A program made the translations under genes and the position numbers. Shown here one piece after another: positions 19,320 to 27,397 of a stretch of 64,000 nucleotides of DNA (position 1 is the first letter of the stretch; each line of letters starts with the position of its first letter). Under the pieces are notes generated by a model. It made no database searches, was not told the DNA's origin, and worked only from the letters and a program-made list of their open reading frames with translations. The DNA is taken from the NCBI GenBank assembly GCA_951813605.1, contig OX638379.1, positions 2,490,471 to 2,554,470 on the forward strand, written 5' to 3'. The DNA comes from an uncultured Bryobacterales bacterium. GTDB lineage: Bacteria > Acidobacteriota > Terriglobia > Bryobacterales > UBA6623.

Positions 19320-20942
19320 ATGCGAAAGACAATCCTGGCAGCGCTAGCAGCGATCGGCCTTCAGACTGGGCAGGCAGCCGCGCAGGATGTGTTGCCGGGC
19401 CATGTGGATCCTGCTCCAGTCCTTGACGCCGTCGCCAAGGCGATGGGGGTCGACAAGCTGCGATGCGTCAGCTTCGCGGGGACCGCATATGCGGGCCAGG
19501 TCGGCCAGAACATAACGCAGGACACCGATTGGCCACTTGGCGAGCCTCTCGAGGAGTACGAACGCACGATCGACTTCGATCGGAAATCCTCCGTCGAGCG
19601 CTTCACGCGCGAGCCCGGCATGAATCCCGCCTCCTGGAAATACGGACCGGGATGGCGAGGAGGCACCCCGCTGCAGGAAAACGAACGCCAGGCATTCGCG
19701 GTCTCGGGCGAACATGCTTGGTACGTGGACGGTCACGGCTCCGAGCCCGTTCCGGCACCGACAAGCGCGGAACTGTGGCAGCTCGATATCTGGATGACGC
19801 CTCACGGGTTTATGAAGGCCGCCAGGCTGCCGGAAGCGCACACCACGGCGATCTGGCGCTGGGAATTGGGCGAGAGCGGCCGCGACGGCGCCACGACGAG
19901 CGACATAGCCAAGGTCATCGTGCTTTCGGCAACCGTGCTCGGCAGGTATCGCGTCAACGCTACGGTGCGGGCGGGCAACCTCATCCAGCGAACCCAGACG
20001 CGAGTGCCCCACCCGGTGCTCGGAGACATGAACTACGAGCATGAATTCACCGAATGGAAGGACTTGGGGAATGGCGTCGTGTTTCCCGCGGGCTGGCACC
20101 ACCACGACGGCTGGGACGACGAGCGCCAAGTGCCCCTCCTTAGCGGCGGGCATAACAGTTTCGGCGGAACCTTTCCCCGGATGCGGATGAACGACTGCGA
20201 ACCGGTCGCGGTGCCCGACAGCGTGCTCGGGGCCGCGCGGCCCCCGAGCGCGGTGGATGTCCAAGAGCTGGCGCATGGAGCGTGGCTGCTAGGAGGGACT
20301 TCGCACAATAGCGCGGCGATCGAGTTCAAGGACTTCGTGGCAGTCGTCGAAGCGCCGCTGAACGAGCGGCGCTCGCTGGCAGTGATCGAGAGAATCGTGG
20401 AACTCGTGCCGGACAAGCCGATCCGCTATCTGATCAATACCCACGCCCACTACGACCATCTAGGCGGGTTGCGCACCTACTTGCACATAGGCGCGACAAT
20501 CCTCACCCATCAAAGGAACCGCCTCTTCTACGAAAGCGAGCTGCTGAACTACGAGCCTCGGACGCTGCAACCGGACATGGTGTCGCTACACCCGCCCACT
20601 GAGATCTCCGAAGGCTACACGATAGAGGACGTGGACGAGAAGTACATTCTTGGCGATGGAGAGCGTTTCCTGGAGATCTACTACGTCCAAGGCATAGGGA
20701 CGCACGTGGAAGGCATGCTGATGGCGTACCTTCCCAAAGAGCGGATCATCATTGAGGGCGACCTTTACGATCCCGGCTTGCTGCCAAAGGAGCATGCGAG
20801 ACCAACAGAGACTGAAAGGGCTTTCTTCAGGAACGTCGAACAGAACCGGCTCCAGCCTCTGCTGGTAGCCCCGATTCACGGCGCCGCGGTTTCGTGGGAA
20901 GAGTTCCTCAACGAAACGGTGCAGGACGGAATCGAGGAATGA
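19320..20942 (+). CDS. Exported metallo-beta-lactamase-fold hydrolase with a large N-terminal domain
   Basis: 540 residues from the ATG at 19320, which opens a clean signal peptide ([22 protein letters not shown]). Residues 25-300 form a beta-rich domain without a recognised family. The MBL domain spans about 315-535, with the metal motif H375-x-H377-x-D379-H380 ([11 protein letters not shown]), a further histidine in IGTHVEGM, an aspartate in EGDLYDPG and the late histidine in APIHGA, so the dinuclear site looks complete. A TATACT hexamer at 19273-19278 is a plausible -10 box. The substrate is unknown; periplasmic MBL proteins act on lactones, esters or sulfate esters. The next gene is over 1.1 kb away. 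Confidence 0.85.
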   Translation: MRKTILAALAAIGLQTGQAAAQDVLPGHVDPAPVLDAVAKAMGVDKLRCVSFAGTAYAGQVGQNITQDTDWPLGEPLEEYERTIDFDRKSSVERFTREPGMNPASWKYGPGWRGGTPLQENERQAFAVSGEHAWYVDGHGSEPVPAPTSAELWQLDIWMTPHGFMKAARLPEAHTTAIWRWELGESGRDGATTSDIAKVIVLSATVLGRYRVNATVRAGNLIQRTQTRVPHPVLGDMNYEHEFTEWKDLGNGVVFPAGWHHHDGWDDERQVPLLSGGHNSFGGTFPRMRMNDCEPVAVPDSVLGAARPPSAVDVQELAHGAWLLGGTSHNSAAIEFKDFVAVVEAPLNERRSLAVIERIVELVPDKPIRYLINTHAHYDHLGGLRTYLHIGATILTHQRNRLFYESELLNYEPRTLQPDMVSLHPPTEISEGYTIEDVDEKYILGDGERFLEIYYVQGIGTHVEGMLMAYLPKERIIIEGDLYDPGLLPKEHARPTETERAFFRNVEQNRLQPLLVAPIHGAAVSWEEFLNETVQDGIEE

Positions 20943-22091
20943 CACGGCAAGTTGCAGAGAACCCGAAACAAATGCTGCGGCTCAACGGAACAAGGAGTGG
21001 GCGAAGAATTGGCTCGAGACCAGATTAGATGCCAGAATCCCTAAGAGTACGGAAGAATAGTTCTGTAAGTGACAATGTGCCATGCCTCGATTTGCAATAA
21101 ATTGGCGATAATCACTGATTGATATAAGAAAATTGAAATCTATGAACGCAATGTATTCTGCCAGAAATCATTCTAATTTCGTCTCAATCCAATTGGATAA
21201 TATGTGAATCAATTCCTTGTCAATATCGTCGAAATATTTATCTATATTAGATCCACTATATTACGAAATATGCCCCGCATTCTCTTACATTAATTGTCTC
21301 TAGAATGCACTACTGTCTAATGGATACGCATGCCGTTTGGGAAAGCCGTCCTCGGCGATTGCGCCGAGAGCGCTGCACAGAAACAAAAGCACCGGCTGAA
21401 GCGCTTCTTTGCAGGCAGTCGGCTAACGGGCAGCCAATCGGGGCATGACCGGGAGTTCGCGACGAGCCCCGGATGCCCCGGAGCGCGTCTTGCGGGCAGC
21501 CCCGAGCGTGGGAAGCGTGGCAGGAGTTCCCGTCTGTGCGTACCGACTCCCCGATGCCCCGCTCGGGGGTTGAGGGGCCTTGCTGCGAGCGATCCTGGTG
21601 CATTAGTCGCCACTCATCCCGACCCGTTGACGATTGGCTAGATCCAGGTCGCGCCACACTTGCTCTCGCACACTAGGCTGGGAATCGACGCCGAGCGCCA
21701 CATCGCGAGAATCCTCGAAGAACTGCTAGGCGACGCCGATATCGGTCGATTGCTCGCCTTGGTCGGCGACCTCATCCGCGCCTTTCCAGAAGGACCGTAC
21801 AGACTGGACCAGTGGCCTAGGCACCCGTCGCCTCAGCTGAACGTGCCCGCGGCCTGCGGGGGGCGGTCGGCTCCGGAACCTGACCAGCGGCTGGAAGCGC
21901 GGGATGCCGTGCTGCAAATCAGCGCGTCGCTCCGACAGCGCGGAGCACGTTCAATGGGCGGGCTCGAATTCGGAGCGGTGGGCGATAACACACGTCACGC
22001 GCCGGAGCGGGTCCTCCGCTTGGCCGTGGGGTAAGATGATAAGCAGGTGGGGGGCCAGCTAGGCTGGCATTTAGAATTAGGAAGGGATCTT
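20943..22091. other. 1.15-kb gene-free region with an AT-rich island and GC-rich inverted repeats
   Basis: No credible gene lies here. The open frames present (for example 21660-22034 plus and 21310-21657 minus) have no family features. About 21050-21310 is strikingly AT-rich against a GC-rich background, with an abrupt return to GC-rich sequence after about 21330. Just after it, CTCGGCG (21351-21357) pairs with CGCCGAG (21362-21368). Further right, CGGGGCAT at 21439-21446 is inverted as ATGCCCCG at 21473-21480, and ATGCCCCG recurs at 21554-21561. The right end holds the leader of the downstream receptor gene. Confidence 0.6.
22054..22068 (+). promoter_or_regulatory. Leader hairpin before the receptor gene
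   Basis: GCCAGC at 22054-22059 pairs perfectly with GCTGGC at 22063-22068 around a TAG loop. It is 23 bases upstream of the ATG at 22092 and just before the Shine-Dalgarno stretch GGAAGGG. It could shape access to the ribosome-binding site or be chance. Confidence 0.35.
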
Positions 22092-25000
22092 ATGAAACAA
22101 CGTCACTTTTGCGCGCGCCGGTTAGGCGGCACCGCGCTTGTTTTGGTCTTGGCCATGTGTTTGGGCACCGCCGCGGCCCAAGACCAGAGCCGCTTGACCG
22201 GTTCGGTGGTTGACAGTACGGGTGCAGCGATTCCAGGAGCCCGGTTGATGCTGAGCAATGTCGCCACGGGCGTCGGGGCGACCGCCGAAAGCAACGAGTC
22301 GGGCGTGTATGTGTTCCCGTACGTCGCCCCAGGGACCTACGCTCTGCAGACCGAGGTCGATGGGTTCAAGACCTCGAATCAAACCGGCATCGTGCTTGAA
22401 ACGGGCACGACGAGCACCGTGAGCGTGCAAATGGAAATCGGCGAATTGACCGAGGTCATCACCGTAGAGGCGACCACTCCGCAGCTCGAGTCGGCCACAT
22501 CCTCGGTCGGCCAGTTCATTGAGCGGCAAACCGTCTTCAACATGCCGATGATCAGTCGCCGCAGCGCTTCCCTCGTGCGGCTGCTCGGGAACATTTCATT
22601 CCGCTCCGAAGACGGCGGGGAGCAAATCCCGAAGTTCTCGATGGCCGGCGGACGCTCGCAAAACCAGATGTGGACGCTCGACGGCTCGGTCGTTCAGAAC
22701 ATGGCGATCGGAACCCAGCAACTGGGCCTGAACCCGCCCGCCGAGTCTTTGCAAGAGTTCAAGGCGGAAGTGAGCAACTACTCTGCCGAATTCGGCCGCG
22801 CCGGCGGCGGATTTATTTTGATGACAACCCGTAGCGGAACCAACGAATTCCACGGAGCGGTCTACGAGTTCTTCCGCAACAACGCGATGGACGCGCGATC
22901 ATTCTTCGCTAGGGAAACCGCGCCGCTGCGCTACAACATTTTCGGCGGATCGCTCGCCGGCCCGATCAAGAAGAACAAATCATTCTTCTTCTTCAACTAC
23001 GAGGGCGCGCGTCGGCGCGACGGCGTCACCTACTCGGGCGACGACGTTCCGCACATACCCGAGAAGAGCGGGGATTTCTCGAATCGCGCGGGGCTGACGC
23101 TCAACGACCCCTTAGGCGGGACGTTCCCCCAAAACACGATTCCGCTAAGCCGGTTCGATCCGATCGCTGCCCAGCTCATCCAGCTGTATCCGGACCCGAA
23201 CGTGGCGAAAGCCCTCTCGAATGCACCTGCGAACAACTATGTGAATAATGCGTCCAACGGCTTGGATCAGAATTACTACACCGCAAAGTGGGACCACAAT
23301 GCGTCGGACATCGACCGCGTTTCGGTCCGCTTCATGCAGGTGAAGGCCCCGCAAAACATCCCGGGAGTCTACCTCTACGACTTCGCCGACCCGCGGGCGG
23401 GCATCCGCAAGAACCGACACCACAACACGACCGTCAACTGGATCCACAACTTCTCGCCAACCATGATCAACGAGTTTCGGTTCAACTGGGGGGATCGACT
23501 CCATATCAACCGCTCCGCAGCACGCAACTCAGGCAAGAACGGGGAGTACGGCATCGGCGGGGTGAATCCGGAATCGTTCGCGCGAATCAATGTCAACGGA
23601 CTGACACCGCTGGTCCCGGGCAACCAAGAGCGCATCCAGACCCCGATTCGCACGATCGAGATCAACCAGAATCAGACCTTGGTCCGAGGCTCCCACCAGA
23701 TCAAGTACGGCTTCAACTGGCGCTACTCCCGGAACATTGACGACCAGAACAACCGCACGGGCGGCCAGTTCGTCTTCGGCAACCGCGCGACGGGCGTCGG
23801 CACGGCCGAGCTGCTTCTAGGGCACGTGAGTTCTGGGGACATCAATGACGCCGACATCTTGGACCGAAGGACAGACTACTACGGCATGTTCGTGCAAGAC
23901 GATTGGAGAGCCACTTCGAAGCTAACGATCAATGTAGGGCTGCGCTACGAGGTGGACACGCCGCTATGGGATCGCAACAATCGCCTGAACGGCTTTGATT
24001 GGAATGCCATCAATCCGGTTTCGGGCCTGCCCGGCGTGGTGACATTCTTCGGCCGGGACGGCCTTGGAAAATACTCGCACGACACATACAAAGGCGCTCT
24101 CGGCCCTCGATTCGGCTTCGCGTACCGCTTCATGGATAACACCGTGATTCGGGGCGGATACGGTATCAACTACTACGGCGCCTACCGCGGGGCTGTACCG
24201 AATGCATTCTCTCTCGGCTTCAGCACGCAAGGGAACTTCAGCTCCCCCGACGGAGGGTTCACCCGCGCTTTCGGCCTGGCCGAAGGCATGCCGGCGACGG
24301 CCTCCGCTGATCTCGGTCCGGGCTTCGGCTCGGTAGAATTCGGGCAGCGCCCGCTGGTCTCGCCTCAGTTCTTCCGCAAGGGGCATCGCAGCGCGATGGT
24401 TCAGCAGTGGAACTTCGGAATTCAGCACCAGCTTCCGAACAATCTCCTCCTCGAGGGAACCTACGTGGCCAACATGGGCCATCGACTGGGCGGCGCCAAC
24501 ACGAATTGGAACCAGATCCCGCTCGTCAACGGGCGCGGACCGGCCATGCAATCGCAGCAGCTCCGAAGATTTCCGACCTTCAACGGCGTTGTCCAGAGGT
24601 CCGTGGACTGGGGGAACTCAGCCTATCATTCGGGCAACTTGAAGATCGAGAAACGCTACTCCGGCGGCTTCAACTTGCTCATGAACTACACGTGGTCGAA
24701 GTACTTGGATGACGTGGAGGCCGGGTCAGAGCTGTCCGAATTCGTAGGCAATCGCGAGCAGCACAAAGAACTGAGACACCTCGACAGGTCGTACTCCGGG
24801 AGCGACATCCGGCATCGCGTGGCTCTGAGTTCGGTCTACGAGCTGCCGTTCGGCAGAGGCCGCAAGTTCGACATCAGCAACGGTGCTCTCAACGCCGTGG
24901 CCGGCGGCTGGGGCGTCGGGATCATCACGGAGTTCCGAACGGGCTCGCCGTTTGTCGTCATCGAAAACAGGAATACAAGCAATACGTATTCCGCCAGCCA

Positions 25001-25361
25001 GCGACCCAATATCCTCGGTGATCCCGCCCAGCTGGCGGGTTGGCGGGACAACGTCAAGGGCGAAACATTCTTCAACACCGCATTGTTCGAGGCGCCGGGA
25101 AGAGGAGTGTTCGGCACCTCGCCGGGTTCGCTGTGCTGCGGTCCGGGACTGGCTAACGTGGACTTCTCGATTCACAAGTGGTTCAATTTCAGCGAGCAGC
25201 GTCGGCTCCAGTTCAGGGCCGACTTCTTCAACTTTCCGAACCACCCGCAGTTCGCCAATCCTGAGGAGCGGCGCGGCCGCGGAGGTTTCGGCATGATCTC
25301 CAGCACACTGCGCGGCACGGGCGGCCGCGTGTCGCAACTCTCCCTCCGACTGGAGTTCTAG
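22092..25361 (+). CDS. TonB-dependent receptor, Oar-like, with N-terminal carboxypeptidase-regulatory domain
   Basis: 1089 residues from the ATG at 22092, which has GGAAGGG upstream and opens a signal peptide ending near GTAAAQ. Residues about 32-110 form a CarboxypepD_reg-type beta domain (LTGSVVDSTGAAIPGARL, GVYVFPYVAPGTYAL). A plug domain follows (YSAEFGRAGGGFI, MTTRSGTNEFHG), then a long outer-membrane barrel ending in LSLRLEF with the C-terminal phenylalanine typical of barrel proteins. The architecture is the one greatly expanded in Solibacter-type acidobacteria. It likely imports glycan or peptide fragments; substrate unknown. A strong terminator follows, so it is probably a single-gene unit. 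Confidence 0.92.
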   Translation: MKQRHFCARRLGGTALVLVLAMCLGTAAAQDQSRLTGSVVDSTGAAIPGARLMLSNVATGVGATAESNESGVYVFPYVAPGTYALQTEVDGFKTSNQTGIVLETGTTSTVSVQMEIGELTEVITVEATTPQLESATSSVGQFIERQTVFNMPMISRRSASLVRLLGNISFRSEDGGEQIPKFSMAGGRSQNQMWTLDGSVVQNMAIGTQQLGLNPPAESLQEFKAEVSNYSAEFGRAGGGFILMTTRSGTNEFHGAVYEFFRNNAMDARSFFARETAPLRYNIFGGSLAGPIKKNKSFFFFNYEGARRRDGVTYSGDDVPHIPEKSGDFSNRAGLTLNDPLGGTFPQNTIPLSRFDPIAAQLIQLYPDPNVAKALSNAPANNYVNNASNGLDQNYYTAKWDHNASDIDRVSVRFMQVKAPQNIPGVYLYDFADPRAGIRKNRHHNTTVNWIHNFSPTMINEFRFNWGDRLHINRSAARNSGKNGEYGIGGVNPESFARINVNGLTPLVPGNQERIQTPIRTIEINQNQTLVRGSHQIKYGFNWRYSRNIDDQNNRTGGQFVFGNRATGVGTAELLLGHVSSGDINDADILDRRTDYYGMFVQDDWRATSKLTINVGLRYEVDTPLWDRNNRLNGFDWNAINPVSGLPGVVTFFGRDGLGKYSHDTYKGALGPRFGFAYRFMDNTVIRGGYGINYYGAYRGAVPNAFSLGFSTQGNFSSPDGGFTRAFGLAEGMPATASADLGPGFGSVEFGQRPLVSPQFFRKGHRSAMVQQWNFGIQHQLPNNLLLEGTYVANMGHRLGGANTNWNQIPLVNGRGPAMQSQQLRRFPTFNGVVQRSVDWGNSAYHSGNLKIEKRYSGGFNLLMNYTWSKYLDDVEAGSELSEFVGNREQHKELRHLDRSYSGSDIRHRVALSSVYELPFGRGRKFDISNGALNAVAGGWGVGIITEFRTGSPFVVIENRNTSNTYSASQRPNILGDPAQLAGWRDNVKGETFFNTALFEAPGRGVFGTSPGSLCCGPGLANVDFSIHKWFNFSEQRRLQFRADFFNFPNHPQFANPEERRGRGGFGMISSTLRGTGGRVSQLSLRLEF

Positions 25362-25385
25362 CCGCGCAACCGCTGGGTTCAACCT

Positions 25386-25414
25386 GGACCGCCGGCAACG
25401 CCGGCGGTCCTTCG
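25386..25414 (+). terminator. Rho-independent-type hairpin after the receptor gene
   Basis: A perfect 11-bp stem (GGACCGCCGGC at 25386-25396 with its complement at 25400-25410) has a 3-base loop and is followed by TTCGTT. It starts 25 bases after the stop codon. Confidence 0.8.
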
Positions 25415-25933
25415 TTGCACTAGCCCCGTGCAGCGAGTGCGACGATCCCGATCATCAAGCTAGGGAACCTTTTGGGGATGCCATCCCCTAGGCCGCTGTT
25501 CTCGGCGAACTCATGAGGGCACTGTCCAATGGACGGATGTGACCACGAGTCTATTCCTAGCGGGATAATTCGGGAGAGGACAGGGGCTTCTTGGTTCAGA
25601 CAATCAGTCAGCCGCTGCCGATCGATGTCAAGAAGCCCGCCACTTTAACCCTGCGAATCGGTGCATCGGCCAGGGCGTCGCAGGGCGACCTAGGCCAAAC
25701 GGCGCTGAATGGGAATGTCATTGGTCGCAGCGAGCTGCGGACCCCTCTGGACGCAGTGCTCGCGTGAAATCCGGCGTCGCAAAGCCGGGGGGTGCAGCAC
25801 GGCAATTGCAAGCACTTCGTACGCAAATCGATCCAACGTGAGGCAGCGGCCGCATCAGCCACCTGTCAGCGGCGCGGACATGATGGATCTCGACATAGCC
25901 GGGTTTGAAGCGCGTCCGGAGTCGGTCTGAGAA
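25411..25933. other. Intergenic region between convergent genes
   Basis: About 520 bases after the terminator of the receptor gene and before the end of the minus-strand DUF1501 gene. Small open frames on both strands (for example 25608-25862 and 25709-25930) show no recognisable features. I see no repeat or RNA gene here. Confidence 0.4.
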
Positions 25934-27397
25934 TCAGGCGATCAATTCGGGGATCAACTGCCCTCCCACCTGCGAGAGCTGCTTGAAGCGTCCGCCGTGA
26001 AAGTACGTGAGCCGATTGTCGTCGAGACCCATCAACCTCAGCCAGGTGACATGCAAGTCCCGCAACGGATGCACGACCTCGACCGCCCTGTTGCCGACTT
26101 CGTCCGTCGCGCCCACGACCGTCCCGGCGGGCGTCCCGCCGCCGGCCATCAGCACGGCCATTGCGTCCGCGTTGTGCCCCCGTCCGTTCGCGTCCACGCC
26201 GCCACGCCGATTGTTGTCCGGAGTCCTGCCAAACTCCCCGGAACACACAACGAGCGTCTCGTCCAGCATGCCTCGCTGCCTGAGATCCCTAATCAGGGCC
26301 GCCAGCGGCTTGTCGACGCTTCGAATGCGCGCCGAGTGGTTGCGCTCCAAGAAGTCATGGCTGTCCCAGCCCCCCGAGAAAATCTGGACGAACCGCACGC
26401 CCTTTTCCACGAGCCTGCGCGCCAGCAGGCACTGGCGTCCGAATGCCCGTGTTCTTTCGTCGTCCAAGCCGTAGGCATCCTTCGATGCCGCCGACTCCTT
26501 GCTAAGGTCCACGAGTTCCGGCACTTCCGCCTGCATGCGGTAGGCAAGCTCGTAGCTTTCCATGCGGGCCGCCAGCTCGTCATGCGAGGGGTGGCGCCGG
26601 GAATGCCTTCGATTCATCTCGGCCAGCATGTCCAAGCTTTGGCGCTGCTGCTCCCGGCTCTTCCATTGGGGAGGCTTCAGGTCCAGCAACGGCGAACCGG
26701 TCGGCCGCAGAAGCGTGCCTTGGTAATGGGCCGGCAGGAACCCATTGGACCAGTTCCCGGCCCCGCCCTGCGGAAACGCCAATTCTGTCATCACCACATA
26801 ACCAGGGATGTTCTGGTTCAGGGTTCCGAGACCGTAAGTGACCCACGCCCCGACACCCGGATCGGCACCGAGCGTGCTCCCGGTGTTGAGATGGTAGAGG
26901 GCATCGGGATGATTCACCGACTGCGCCTGGCAGCCTCTGTAGACGCACAGCTCGTCAGCCACTGCCGGATCCGCCATATGCAAGAACCGGTCGCACATCT
27001 CAATCCCGGAATTGCCGGTCTTTCGAAAGTCAAACGGGCTACCGACGTAGTAAGTCTTGGCCGTGACCTCAACCAGCACCTGCTCGGGATCGCGTACCGA
27101 TTCGGTCAGGTGCAGTTCCCGCAGCTTCGGTTTCGGATCGAACGTGTCCATGTGGCCAGGGCCGCCCTCAAGCACCACAAAGATGCAGGCCTTCGCCTTG
27201 GCAGGGATCATCGGCGATTTCGGCGCGAGGGGGCCGGTCGGCACCCGATCCTCCCCTGCCAGCAGGTCCGAGAACGCAAGCGTGCCGGCCGTCGCTCCGA
27301 GGCCGAACAGCAATTCGCGCCTCCCGAGTCGGGCAGCGTCGCGAGAATCGAACGGCTGCGGCGTCGTGAAATTGGCAGTTCCAGAGCTAGTAGACAT
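25934..27397 (-). CDS. DUF1501 family protein, Tat-exported (cassette 1)
   Basis: 487 residues. The N-terminus has a twin-arginine signal (LGRRELLFGLGATAGTLAF). The DUF1501 body is a sulfatase/alkaline-phosphatase-like fold: EGGPGHMDTFDPKPKL near the start, FDFRKTGNSGIEM, the HPDALYHLNTGST segment, GGWDSHDFLERNH and VCSGEFGRTPDNN toward the end. It overlaps the upstream cytochrome-domain gene by 11 bases, so the two are one translational unit. Biochemical function is not established for this family; it is very common beside PSCyt/PSD1 genes in Planctomycetes and Solibacter-like acidobacteria. Confidence 0.9.
   Translation of the reverse strand: MSTSSGTANFTTPQPFDSRDAARLGRRELLFGLGATAGTLAFSDLLAGEDRVPTGPLAPKSPMIPAKAKACIFVVLEGGPGHMDTFDPKPKLRELHLTESVRDPEQVLVEVTAKTYYVGSPFDFRKTGNSGIEMCDRFLHMADPAVADELCVYRGCQAQSVNHPDALYHLNTGSTLGADPGVGAWVTYGLGTLNQNIPGYVVMTELAFPQGGAGNWSNGFLPAHYQGTLLRPTGSPLLDLKPPQWKSREQQRQSLDMLAEMNRRHSRRHPSHDELAARMESYELAYRMQAEVPELVDLSKESAASKDAYGLDDERTRAFGRQCLLARRLVEKGVRFVQIFSGGWDSHDFLERNHSARIRSVDKPLAALIRDLRQRGMLDETLVVCSGEFGRTPDNNRRGGVDANGRGHNADAMAVLMAGGGTPAGTVVGATDEVGNRAVEVVHPLRDLHVTWLRLMGLDDNRLTYFHGGRFKQLSQVGGQLIPELIA

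Noticed and set aside
21142-21207. Possible 21-residue microprotein in the AT-rich island
   Set aside because: No ribosome-binding site precedes the ATG, and short frames are expected in such sequence.
21660-22034. 124-codon plus-strand open frame in the gene-free region upstream of the receptor
   Set aside because: No family features, no convincing ribosome-binding site, and it overlaps the region expected to hold the receptor promoter.
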